The translations under genes and the position numbers were made by a program. Below, one piece after another: positions 26,254-34,919 of a stretch of DNA of 64,000 bases. The notes under the pieces were generated by a model. It worked only from the letters and a program-made list of their open reading frames with translations. It did no database searches and was not told the origin of the DNA. The stretch's first letter is position 1; the number at the start of each line of letters is the position of its first letter. This DNA comes from JBJXGE01 sp046154185 (GTDB lineage: Bacteria; Planctomycetota; UBA8108; UBA1146; JAJFFE01), in assembly GCA_046154185.1 (NCBI GenBank), contig JBJXGE010000043.1, positions 80,500 to 144,499 of the forward strand, in the 5' to 3' direction.

Positions 26254-29047
26254 TAGTCGCATCGAGGCGATATTTTCAGAGATTATCGAACTGCCCGTTG
26301 CCGAACGCAGCCGACGATTGCGCGAGCGTTGTGGCGCCGACGATGAGCTCTTTCGCGAACTGGAGCGATTGATTGCCAGCGATTCGCGCGCTACGAATCT
26401 CGATCGCGGCGCGCTCCTCGCCGCGAGCGAGCTCGAGGCCGGCGCGACGCCGGTGCCCGGCGAGACACTCGGTCCCTATCGGCTCATCGAACTGTTGGGT
26501 GAAGGCGGCATGGGCGCCGTCTATCGAGCCGAGCAAGAATCGCCAATACGACGCCAAGTCGCCGTCAAAGTCATCAAGCCGGGCCTCGACTCGCGGCTCG
26601 TCATCGCGCGCTTTCAATACGAACGCGAAGCGCTCGCGCTCATGGACCACTCCGGTATCGCGCGCATCCTAGATGCCGGCCAGACCGACGCGGGTCGGCC
26701 TTACTTCGTGATGGAACTCGTCGATGGGCAGCCGATCACGCGCTTCTGCGATTCGCAGCAACTCTCGGTGCGCGAACGGTTGGAGCTTTTCGTCGAAGTG
26801 TGCGGCGCGATTCATCACGCACATCAGAAAGGCGTGATCCACCGCGATCTCAAGCCGTCCAATATTCTGATTGCAAACCTCGAGGGAAAGCCACACCCGA
26901 AAGTCATCGACTTTGGCGTCGCCCGCGCGCTGAACCCAACCGGCGAAGCGCTCACGTGGTTCGCCGGGCCGTTCGTCTGGCTCGGCACGCCGGAGTACAT
27001 GAGTCCGGAGGCCGCGCGCGGCGGCGCCGACCTCGACACGCGGTGCGATATCTACTCGTTGGGTGTTCTCTTGTACGAGTTGCTCACCGGCAGACTGCCG
27101 TATGAGCGCGAAAGATGGCTCAACGCGGACCTCGCCGAACGCACGCAGATTATCTTGGCAGGCTCGATCGAGCGACCGAGCGATCGCACGACGACGGCGC
27201 GCGCGAGCGCGCTGCGCGGCGATCTCGACTGGATCGTGTTGCGCGCGCTCGAGAGCGAGCGCGAGCGACGTTATCCATCGGCATCCGAGCTCGCCGCCGA
27301 TATTCGACGCCATTTGGCGTGCGAGCCGGTGCTCGCCGGACCACCGAGCCGGCTCTATCGCCTACGCAAGCTTGTGCGTCGCCATCACACGGAGGCAATT
27401 GCGATCACTATCGTCGTGCTCGGCCTGATACTCAGTGGCTCCCTTTCGGCATATTGGTATCGCGCGCGCAACGAGGAGATTCTGCGCATGGCGGATGGCG
27501 TGCGGCTGGCAGACGCGATCGCAGCCGCCGACAAGTTATGGCCGCCCGACCCGAGCATGGCGCCGAAAATCGAGGAGTGGCTCGTACAACATGGTCGTCC
27601 GTTGGCCGCACGCTTACCGTTGCACGAGGAGACGCTGGCGCGCGTGCGCGCGCGTGCGCGGCCCTACACGGACGAGCGGCGCCAACGTGATCGATCGGAG
27701 CACCCGCGGGCAGCGGAGCTGATGGAGCTCAAAAAAAACCTCGATCGGCAAGTCGCGGACGTCGCGAAGTTCGCCGCCGAACAGGCGCCTGTCGCGCTCA
27801 TCGAGTACACGAATCGCACCATTGTCACGCTACGCGCCAATATCGCCGAAGCGGAGTCCGCCGTCGAAGAACGTTGGACCTGGGAGTTTGACGATCCACG
27901 CACGCGGTGGGAGCACGAGCATTTGCAGAATCTCGTCGAGCAGTTACGTCGTTTGACGCACACCGATGTTTTCGTCGGCGCGATCGCGTCTGTTGAAGAT
28001 CGACTCGAGTTTGCGCGCTCTATACAAACGCGCAGCGTGACCTCGGACGAAGCGCGCGCCCGCTGGGATGAGGCGCGAGCGGACATTCGGACATCGCCGC
28101 ACTACGGCGGGCTCGAATTGTCGCCCGTCGTCGGCCTCTTGCCGCTCGGTCGCGACGCGCGATCGGGGCTCTGGGAGTTTTGGCATCTCCGGAGCGGTGA
28201 GTGCCCACAACCACAAACGGTCGCCGGTGAGCCGAGCCCGTGGACCATCGATGAAAACATCGGCCTGGTCATGGTCCTCATTCCCGGCGGTGAGTTTCTA
28301 ATGGGTGCGCAGAAAGACGACCCCAACGGTGCGAACTACGACGCGCAGGCGTTCCCCGATGAAAGCCCTGTCCACACGGTACGCGTCGCACCGTTTTTCT
28401 TGTCGAAGTACGAGATGAGTCAAGCGCAATGGCGGCGGCTCGCGGGCACCAAACCGAGTACGTACGGAACCTGGTCGACGACCAAGAATCATCTGGATGA
28501 CCTTCTGCGCGGCGCGGCGCATCCTGTCGACTCCGTGTCGCCGCGCGCCTGTGAGCGAACGCTTGCGCGCGCGGGCCTGCGCTTGCCTACCGAGGAAGAA
28601 TGGGAGTACGCCGCGCGCGCGCGCAGCGTTACGGTGTGGCCTTGGGGCGGATCGCCCATCGACCTCGCCGGGCGGGCGAATGTCGCTGATCGCTTTGGTC
28701 TCGAGAACGGCGGTGACCCATCTTGGGCTTACGATCTCGAACTCGACGACAGCCATCTGTTTCGGGCGATCTGCGGCCGCTTTGAGCCGAACGTTTTCGG
28801 GCTGCACGATGTCATCGGCAACGTCTGGGAGATTTGTAGCGCCCCATATGTAAAGTACGAGGAAAAGGCCAACATCAAAGCCGGCGTCCATGGCGTCGGC
28901 GAAACCGGCTTCAACGTTTTGCGCGGCGGGAGCTGGGACTACTCAGCGGCCGGCTGCCGAAGTGCGCGACGCTACCGGCTCGGAGAACTCTATCATCTCT
29001 CGAACACCGGCGTACGGCCCGCGCTCGAGTTGCCCACGACCGATTGA
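26234..29047 (+). CDS. Membrane Ser/Thr protein kinase with C-terminal FGE/sulfatase-modifying domain
   Basis: A 937-residue protein. GTG 26234 is the first start in this frame that fits the overlap with the sigma gene; the frame is open further upstream only because it shadows that gene. Order: ~75-residue helical N-terminus; Hanks kinase (GEGGMGAVY, VAVKVIK, HRDLKPSNI, DFGVA, GTPEYMSPE, residues ~78-345); one transmembrane helix (~395-415, AIAITIVVLGLILSG); a long extracytoplasmic helical region; and an FGE domain (~680-935; LVMVLIPGGEFLMG, VHTVRVAPFFLSKYEMS, NVWEIC, LRGGSW). A receptor kinase whose outer FGE-like domain senses a ligand is the likely architecture. Its 3' end overlaps the opposing HEAT gene by 55 bases. 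Confidence 0.87.
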   Translation: MIQRKFDSRIEAIFSEIIELPVAERSRRLRERCGADDELFRELERLIASDSRATNLDRGALLAASELEAGATPVPGETLGPYRLIELLGEGGMGAVYRAEQESPIRRQVAVKVIKPGLDSRLVIARFQYEREALALMDHSGIARILDAGQTDAGRPYFVMELVDGQPITRFCDSQQLSVRERLELFVEVCGAIHHAHQKGVIHRDLKPSNILIANLEGKPHPKVIDFGVARALNPTGEALTWFAGPFVWLGTPEYMSPEAARGGADLDTRCDIYSLGVLLYELLTGRLPYERERWLNADLAERTQIILAGSIERPSDRTTTARASALRGDLDWIVLRALESERERRYPSASELAADIRRHLACEPVLAGPPSRLYRLRKLVRRHHTEAIAITIVVLGLILSGSLSAYWYRARNEEILRMADGVRLADAIAAADKLWPPDPSMAPKIEEWLVQHGRPLAARLPLHEETLARVRARARPYTDERRQRDRSEHPRAAELMELKKNLDRQVADVAKFAAEQAPVALIEYTNRTIVTLRANIAEAESAVEERWTWEFDDPRTRWEHEHLQNLVEQLRRLTHTDVFVGAIASVEDRLEFARSIQTRSVTSDEARARWDEARADIRTSPHYGGLELSPVVGLLPLGRDARSGLWEFWHLRSGECPQPQTVAGEPSPWTIDENIGLVMVLIPGGEFLMGAQKDDPNGANYDAQAFPDESPVHTVRVAPFFLSKYEMSQAQWRRLAGTKPSTYGTWSTTKNHLDDLLRGAAHPVDSVSPRACERTLARAGLRLPTEEEWEYAARARSVTVWPWGGSPIDLAGRANVADRFGLENGGDPSWAYDLELDDSHLFRAICGRFEPNVFGLHDVIGNVWEICSAPYVKYEEKANIKAGVHGVGETGFNVLRGGSWDYSAAGCRSARRYRLGELYHLSNTGVRPALELPTTD

Positions 29048-29898
29048 GCCGACTCTGCTAATGCGTTGAGAGCGTGCTGCGCGGCTTCCGCCACTTTCGG
29101 GTTTTTGGCGGCGGCGAGTTTCTCGAGTGCGCCTTTCGCCTTCTTGAGCTTGAGCTTTCCGATGTGTCCGCACAGCCGAATGCGCTCCGCGTCGACAATC
29201 CGCAGCAGATTATTCCAGCTCGCTTCATCTTTCTTGACGTCTTTGTTGGCGACGAGCAGCGGGTGATTTTTCTCGGTGTACTCGAGCATCTTGATGAGAA
29301 TGGCGCCGCCCGAGTCATCGCCGAGCTCCGCCAGCGACTCCGCTGCGCTTTCTCGCCGATGATGGTCTGAGTGTTTGAGCATCTCCTTGAGCGTCGGCGT
29401 CGCCGCTGCGTCGCCGTTCTTCGCCAAGATCATGGCGAACGCAAAACGGACATCGTCAATCTTGTCCGCGATCCCCTGCTTTGCTTCCGCGAGCAAATCT
29501 GCTGGCTTGAGCAAATCGGCGACCCCGTCGGCGCACAGATCCGTCGCCACGGCCTTACGGACTTCCGTCGACTTGTCCGCTAACGCAAGCTGCATGGCGA
29601 CCGCGAGCGACTGCTTGGCGCGGATCTTGATCAAGACGCGCCCAGCGCGAATTCGCAGGTCGTCGCTTTTCTCTTGCGAGAGCTTCACGAGCTCCGCCAA
29701 AACAGAGGTGTTCGCCTTCGTCGCCAGATTCTCGGCGGCCCCCATCCACTCGGGCATAGGCGCAGACTTTAGCGACGCGAGCCATTGCGTTTGTTGCGCC
29801 GAGAGCGGACCGGCCGCGAGTTCCTTCAGTGTTCCAGCGCTGGCAATTTGCGGGAGCGAAAGTGCGAGGCACGCGAGAACGACGCGCAAGCTCGGCAT
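28993..29898 (-). CDS. Secreted HEAT-repeat protein
   Basis: A 301-residue protein with a signal peptide (to about IASAG) and then helical repeats of the HEAT/armadillo type. At least five pairs are visible, for example SDDLRIRAGRVLIKIR, STEVRKAVATDLCADG, IDDVRFAFAMILAKNG and HHRRESAAESLAELGD. Such scaffolds bind other proteins; no catalytic residues are apparent. ATG 29898 is preferred over the GTG one codon upstream. The last ~18 codons are antisense to the end of the kinase gene. Confidence 0.78.
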   Translation of the reverse strand: MPSLRVVLACLALSLPQIASAGTLKELAAGPLSAQQTQWLASLKSAPMPEWMGAAENLATKANTSVLAELVKLSQEKSDDLRIRAGRVLIKIRAKQSLAVAMQLALADKSTEVRKAVATDLCADGVADLLKPADLLAEAKQGIADKIDDVRFAFAMILAKNGDAAATPTLKEMLKHSDHHRRESAAESLAELGDDSGGAILIKMLEYTEKNHPLLVANKDVKKDEASWNNLLRIVDAERIRLCGHIGKLKLKKAKGALEKLAAAKNPKVAEAAQHALNALAESAQSVVGNSSAGRTPVFER

Positions 29899-30038
29899 CA
29901 CGTTGTCTCATTTCTCGGCGCGCGGCGAATCCGTCGGAAGGGAACGAACTCGACTCGCACCGAAAGCGGGTCGGCAAGAAGTGTCGGCGCGGAAGGAGCG
30001 GGAGTCAAGCGGCTCGTCTGATCGACGGTCGGGGTGCA

Positions 30039-32792
30039 TCAGTTCGATTCGTCGCGCCAAATCTTGAGCACTCGACCGGTGAGTTCGCATTCGAGCTGAA
30101 AACGCCGCAGCACGTTGCGCAGCGCGGATTCGGCCGGCTGGGGTGCGAGGCGAACTTCGTACGCGCCTACGAGTCGAGACAACGCCGCCCGATCGAATTC
30201 GGGTTCGAGCCCGAGCGCCAAACCGAGCCACTCGATGGTCGTCACGAGATCGATCGGCGTGTCGATGCGCGCGAGCAGCGGCGAGTCGCCCGCGCGATCG
30301 AGTGTGGCGGTACCGGGCTGATCATCCGGACTCCTCGCAAGCGAGACCGTCATTCTGCCTTCAGCGAGCGCAGTCGGCTCGAACCAATGCGTCGCGCGAA
30401 TATGTTGGGGCGCGCCGATGACCAGCCGATACCGGCCGTTCGGCAGCGCGAACCGCAGCAAGCCGGCCGGTGTCGACATTCCGCCGGCGACTTGTAACGC
30501 GCCAGGCTCGAGAAAGAGGGTCGCAAACGCCGCGTCTTCCAGCGCGGCGCCGTTTTCTGATTCAACGAGAATCTCCACCGGGTACGGCGCCGCAAGATCG
30601 AGTGGGATGCCGTGCTCACCGGAGAAATCATCTGACAGTTCGAGTTCGTGCACGCCGATGAGTTTTCGTTGCCAGGGAGTTGCACCGTGCAGGACCGCAA
30701 GTCGATACTTGCCGGTCGTCGCTTCGTCACAAGCGAACGCACCGTGCGAGTCGACCGTCAATTCGCGTTGCATACCGGCGAGTTCGGTATCGAGGCGAGT
30801 CATCACAACGACGTGCTGCTCAAACGTCAGCGCATCCGATGCAGCGCCGGTGAGACGTCCCGCAAAATGTCGCAAGCTCGCGAGTTGCACCGTGATCTCA
30901 CTCTTGACACCGGCGCGAATTTCTATTGCGACGCGCGCGCTCGGAAATGTCGACTCGAGCGCGAACAAGGTGGAACGACCTGCCGGCAGATGTTCTATCT
31001 CCGCGGCGCCGACGGCGTCGGTCATGGCGTAGGCGATCACCCGCCCACCCGTCTCGCAAACTCGCAGTTCGACATCCGGCGCGCGCGCGCCAGCGGCGTC
31101 GAAAACATTGACCTCGAGTTTGCCGGCGGCGCTCGACTCGATCACGACGTCCGCTTCGCCGGCGCTCGCGACCCGGGTCTCTACGCGTTGTCCCGCCGCA
31201 CGACTCTCGACGACATAACATCCTGGCTTGAGTCCGCCGAAGTGAAACGCGCCAGCGCCATCGCTGCGCACCACCTGCTGGATTTCGTCCTCCGCCAGCG
31301 CTTCGCCGGCATGAGCTAACAACCGAAGTTCGGCAGCTTCAATTCCGCATCGTCGCGCATCGAACACGACCCCATCGATGCAGAGTCCGCGCAACAAGGT
31401 GACGTCGAGTACCTTGGTCTCGTTCTCGGCGAGCTCGAAACTGTCGGAGCTGTACGGCTGGTATTCCGCGGCGCGACACTCGAGTGTGAATCGGCGCTCG
31501 CTCGCCACGGCCCGCGGTCGGGCCTCGCGAGGCGCCTTCGCGGCATCGCCCGCGAAGATCGGCGCCCCCATGACTTGTTGAGGCGCGGTCTCGGCAGATG
31601 TGTCAGCCGCCTCCATCGAGGTGCGCGAGAAGCCTTTCCGTGGCGTGGCGGGTGTTGGCGACGCGGAGTCGGTCGCGCTCGTCCCAAGAATCTCGAAGCG
31701 GCCCGCCGCGTCGGTTTGCGTGCTGCGCGGGACGCGGGTAGCTCGTTGCTCGAGCCACAATCGCACAGTGGCGCCAGCGATCGGTTCCCCTTCGCCGTTC
31801 CGCACCGTGCCGTGCACGCGATACGTGGTCGCGGCCCTCGTGGGCGTCGGCGGCGCGGGCGCCGCAGCGGTCGTCAGCGTGCGATCCGCGTTGGCGAGCG
31901 CCGCCGGCGCGTGTTCCGCGCTCGTCGTGGGCGCGACCGGCAACTGCGAATCACGGGCGTCCCGTGTCGCCCGACTCGCGGCGGAGGTCGCAATCGGCGC
32001 GGTCGAAGGTTCCCGCGCGGGCCGCGGCCAGAAAACGATGCCCGTCACAGTAACGGCGGCGATTCCCAGCCACAGAACCGCGCGACGCGTCGAATGCGTG
32101 ACTCCTAGGCGCGCTTGCAGGCCGGGCGTTACGGTCGATGCGAAGTGCGCATCCACGCTGCGATGAAGTCGAGTCGACAACTCCGTCGGTACGGCAATCG
32201 CGTCCGCACGCGCGAGCGCCTGATCGCTGAGCGCGATCGCGAACGCGCTGCCGCCGCTCGGAGCAACGAGCCGCGCCCGCAGTCGCTCTTTCGCCACGGA
32301 GATTCGGCGCGCCACCGTTCCCGGTGGACAATCGAGCAGCTGCGCGATCTCGTGGTACTTGAGTCCTTCTTGATAGTGGAGCACGAATGGCCAACGCAGC
32401 GTGTCCGGCAGAGTATCGAGGGCGGCGGCGACACGTTGATGTGGATCTTCCATGCGGTCCTCCTGCCCCGGCGACTCGCAGCGTACTCGAGTCCGCGGAT
32501 CGTGGCCCACCGCGGTTTCGTGTTTCCGGCGCGCGCGCTTCGCACGCTGACAGTTGATCGACAAGTTAAAGGCCACCCGACGGAGCCAGCCGGGCAAGGC
32601 GTTCGGGTCGCGCAGTCCCTGCACCTGGCTGGCGAGTTTGAGAAAAACATCCTGACAAACATCTTCTGCGTCGGCTTGCTGACGCAACACGCGAAATGCC
32701 AGTCGATAGACCATCGCGTGATGCTCGGCGATGGCTTGGTGTACGAGCACGCGGTCACAACCCAGAACTGGCTCCGCGTCACTTCTCACCAT
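30039..32792 (-). CDS. ECF sigma factor fused to a membrane-anchored Ig-like (carboxypeptidase-regulatory-like) region
   Basis: A 917-residue protein from ATG 32792 (AAGGAG 9 bases upstream). Residues ~15-180 are a complete ECF sigma factor: region 2 QADAEDVCQDVFLKL, region 4 KYHEIAQLLDCPPGTVARRI. A transmembrane helix (~236-255) follows, then a Pro/Ala/Thr-rich linker and several beta-sandwich modules with the carboxypeptidase-regulatory pattern (GEPIAGATVRLWL; GAGAFHFGGLKPGCYVV). The last ~70 residues resemble a short secretin/TonB-type STN domain (TPIDLVTTIEWLGLALGLE). The sigma part is inside and the rest outside. Such a tethered sigma factor would need proteolytic release or act at the membrane. 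The small secreted gene at 32922 is upstream on the same strand. Confidence 0.82.
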   Translation of the reverse strand: MVRSDAEPVLGCDRVLVHQAIAEHHAMVYRLAFRVLRQQADAEDVCQDVFLKLASQVQGLRDPNALPGWLRRVAFNLSINCQRAKRARRKHETAVGHDPRTRVRCESPGQEDRMEDPHQRVAAALDTLPDTLRWPFVLHYQEGLKYHEIAQLLDCPPGTVARRISVAKERLRARLVAPSGGSAFAIALSDQALARADAIAVPTELSTRLHRSVDAHFASTVTPGLQARLGVTHSTRRAVLWLGIAAVTVTGIVFWPRPAREPSTAPIATSAASRATRDARDSQLPVAPTTSAEHAPAALANADRTLTTAAAPAPPTPTRAATTYRVHGTVRNGEGEPIAGATVRLWLEQRATRVPRSTQTDAAGRFEILGTSATDSASPTPATPRKGFSRTSMEAADTSAETAPQQVMGAPIFAGDAAKAPREARPRAVASERRFTLECRAAEYQPYSSDSFELAENETKVLDVTLLRGLCIDGVVFDARRCGIEAAELRLLAHAGEALAEDEIQQVVRSDGAGAFHFGGLKPGCYVVESRAAGQRVETRVASAGEADVVIESSAAGKLEVNVFDAAGARAPDVELRVCETGGRVIAYAMTDAVGAAEIEHLPAGRSTLFALESTFPSARVAIEIRAGVKSEITVQLASLRHFAGRLTGAASDALTFEQHVVVMTRLDTELAGMQRELTVDSHGAFACDEATTGKYRLAVLHGATPWQRKLIGVHELELSDDFSGEHGIPLDLAAPYPVEILVESENGAALEDAAFATLFLEPGALQVAGGMSTPAGLLRFALPNGRYRLVIGAPQHIRATHWFEPTALAEGRMTVSLARSPDDQPGTATLDRAGDSPLLARIDTPIDLVTTIEWLGLALGLEPEFDRAALSRLVGAYEVRLAPQPAESALRNVLRRFQLECELTGRVLKIWRDESN

Positions 32793-32921
32793 TGAACTCG
32801 CTCCTTGTGCGCAAACTCGCCGGGACCGCTGGTCGGGCGCGCGATCGGCGCATCCCGTCGCGCGCCCGCCCCAGCGGTTGGCACGACGGGATGCATCGAT
32901 TTTGCAAGTCTTCTCACTCAC

Positions 32922-33503
32922 TCACTCGCCGGTTGGGGCAGCGACGCGCGCGCGCGTTTTCGGTGCGTCCACCGGAACTTCCCCGGTTTCGATGATCTGC
33001 GCAGCCGTCTCGAGTTCGACACGCGCCTGGTCGAGTCTCATCAGAATGTCGGTCAACACTGCCTCGCGTCCGGCGACGTTGTGGAACTTCTTGAGTTGCT
33101 GCTCGAGAGCCTTGACCTGCGAATCGAGATGCTCAGCCGTGAGCGGGTAGTGGCCGGCGGCTTCCAGCCCCTTGAACAAAGTGCCGAGGCGGTTCGTCAC
33201 TTTGGCGTCGTGCAAGTGCCGCGCGCGCAGTTTCTCGGCGTGGTAGATCACACTCATCGCTTGGCCGGCCCCCGCCCGCGCGAGTAGCGAGTCCCGCGCG
33301 TCGGTCCACTCATCGTCGCGACTGAGCTTAAAGAGTAGTGGCTGAATGCCATCGCCGATAGGTTGACCGAGTACCACGACACCACCCGGCGGCGCGTCCC
33401 CGCCCCCGCGGACGAAGACTTGCGCGGCACTCGTGCCGCTGAGGAGACAAGCGCCCGCCAATGCCAACACGACCAACAGAGACACCGATGCGCTCTTCAA
33501 CAT
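32922..33503 (-). CDS. Small secreted protein upstream of the tethered sigma factor
   Basis: A 193-residue protein. ATG 33503 is chosen since it leads straight into a signal peptide (ending TSAAQ) after GGAAAG. Mature protein: a Gly-rich start, then mostly helical sequence with a coiled-coil-like end (LDSQVKALEQQLKKFH; LMRLDQARVELETAAQ). No known family recognised. It lies 129 bases upstream of the tethered sigma gene, so an extracytoplasmic partner or sensor for that protein is possible, by position only. Confidence 0.6.
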   Translation of the reverse strand: MLKSASVSLLVVLALAGACLLSGTSAAQVFVRGGGDAPPGGVVVLGQPIGDGIQPLLFKLSRDDEWTDARDSLLARAGAGQAMSVIYHAEKLRARHLHDAKVTNRLGTLFKGLEAAGHYPLTAEHLDSQVKALEQQLKKFHNVAGREAVLTDILMRLDQARVELETAAQIIETGEVPVDAPKTRARVAAPTGE

Positions 33504-33641
33504 GATTCCACTTTCCGGCGTCGAATGACGCGCTTGGGTTTTCAATTCGGCAACGCGTTGCTATAGAAGAGACACGTTACGAGCGCGATTCTTCGGTCGA
33601 CTTTCTAAATCACGAAATGCGCGGGCCGTAAAGACGCTGGA

Positions 33642-34598
33642 CTACGAGTTAAACGCGTCTTGATCGTAAATCAGCTCCTCGATGCGCCGCTCGGTTTCCC
33701 AAACATAGCGAGTGCAGTTGTGGAACGACAAAACCTTGATCGCCTCCACAAACCGGCGCATCGCCGCCTCGAACTCTCGCCTCAACGCCAGCGCTTCGCC
33801 GGCCCGCATCAATGAGAATCCGCGGCGATGGCAGGATCCAAGCTGGTCCCAAATCCTCAGGCTCTCCTTGAAGTGCGCGAGTGAACTCTCGAGTTTCGCG
33901 CTGCGGCGATCGAGGTAGTCTTGGTTCTTCGCGCATTCGATATCGATCACGCCGAGTTGGTGATGAATGGACGCCTCCATCGCCGGACAATTCGCTTTCG
34001 CGAGCAGTCGCTCGAACAGCGCTAGCGCTTCCCAAATCTGGCCCGAGCGACGCAGTGCGATGCCGCGCTGATAATCTGCCCGTTGCAAGACACGCTCGTC
34101 TTCGTGCCGATGCTCGGCGAGCAACTGGAGCAGCCTGTCACACTGATCGATGGCTTTGTCATGGTGACCGGCGTTGTCCGTAAAGGAGATCCAACGCAGA
34201 TAGACCTCGCAATACGCGACCTCGTTCGTGCTGTAGTTCAAACTCCGAAGGACCGAAGCCGCGCTCTGAGCGGCTTTCGCATGCCGACCATTCATGTCGT
34301 TCCGAATCGCGTGCGCCATAATGCTGCGCAGTTTTGTCAGTGGGCCGAGATTCGGCAGGCTCTGCCAGCTCGGGAGCACGGTGGTAATCAAATAATCGAC
34401 CGGCACGCCGAGCGTTTCCGCCAAGGCTTCGGCGGTGCCGCGTTGCACGGCGACGCTCGCGCCGGCTTCTATCTTTTGAATTCGACCGATCGATAGATCC
34501 GCCTCGTACGCCAGCTCCTGTTGGGTCCAGCCTTGTTTCTTGCGAAGCCGCCGCACGTGGGCACCGTTGACAAAAAGCCGCTGTTGAAATGTCGCCAT
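33642..34598 (-). CDS. XRE-family HTH regulator with TPR-like C-terminus, divergent from the tagging operon
   Basis: A 318-residue protein. Residues ~10-65 are a Cro/C1-type helix-turn-helix (VRRLRKKQGWTQQELAYEADLSIGRIQKIEAG). The rest is all-helical with TPR-like repeats (ADYQRGIALRRSGQIWEALALFERLL; HHQLGVIDIECAKN; RRGFSLMRAGEALALRREFEAAM), as in Rgg/PlcR-like regulators that sense a peptide or protein. It is transcribed away from the Ubl/Pup operon across a 321-base region, which makes it the obvious candidate regulator of that operon. ATG 34598 follows AAGGAGGT 5 bases upstream. Confidence 0.8.
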   Translation of the reverse strand: MATFQQRLFVNGAHVRRLRKKQGWTQQELAYEADLSIGRIQKIEAGASVAVQRGTAEALAETLGVPVDYLITTVLPSWQSLPNLGPLTKLRSIMAHAIRNDMNGRHAKAAQSAASVLRSLNYSTNEVAYCEVYLRWISFTDNAGHHDKAIDQCDRLLQLLAEHRHEDERVLQRADYQRGIALRRSGQIWEALALFERLLAKANCPAMEASIHHQLGVIDIECAKNQDYLDRRSAKLESSLAHFKESLRIWDQLGSCHRRGFSLMRAGEALALRREFEAAMRRFVEAIKVLSFHNCTRYVWETERRIEELIYDQDAFNS

Positions 34599-34919
34599 GG
34601 AACACCTCCTTCATCGCGTATTGAGCCGGCTCGACGCGGCGCGATAAGTCGCCGCTTGCGCCCGAAAATATCTCAAAGGAATTGTTACTGCGCAAATTTA
34701 TTTTCTCGCACCCATGTCGAACGCCTCGCCAGCGGCGACGGACTGAGCGGCGCGTCAGAAGAAGACGCACTCAATAAAAGTGTGTATCGAATGTGCGCGT
34801 CAAAAAAGTATGAGCGGACACGCGACACACACTCGCGACGATTGCTTTTTAAACAAGAAGTTTTTTTCGGACACTGTGGAGGTGCGTAGGAAATTTCTGG
34901 AGTTCGTTCGGCAATCGAC
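34599..34919. other. Divergent intergenic region between the XRE regulator and the Ubl/Pup operon
   Basis: 321 bases that are markedly AT-richer than the surroundings (for example 34661-34712 and 34840-34875, with A and T runs). It holds a candidate promoter for the XRE gene (34667-34695). For the plus-strand operon I see A/T-rich DNA but no convincing -35/-10 pair. Operator sites for the XRE protein would be expected here; no clear inverted repeat was found. Confidence 0.55.
34667..34695 (-). promoter_or_regulatory. Candidate promoter of the XRE regulator
   Basis: Minus strand TTGCGC (34690-34695), 17-base spacer, GATATT (34667-34672), about 69 bases upstream of the start codon at 34598. 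Both boxes are partial consensus matches in an AT-rich setting. Confidence 0.4.

Noticed and set aside
29829..30497. Plus-strand 222-codon open frame opposite the tethered sigma gene
   Set aside because: It is antisense to clear coding sequence (HEAT signal peptide and sigma C-terminus), with no domain of its own.
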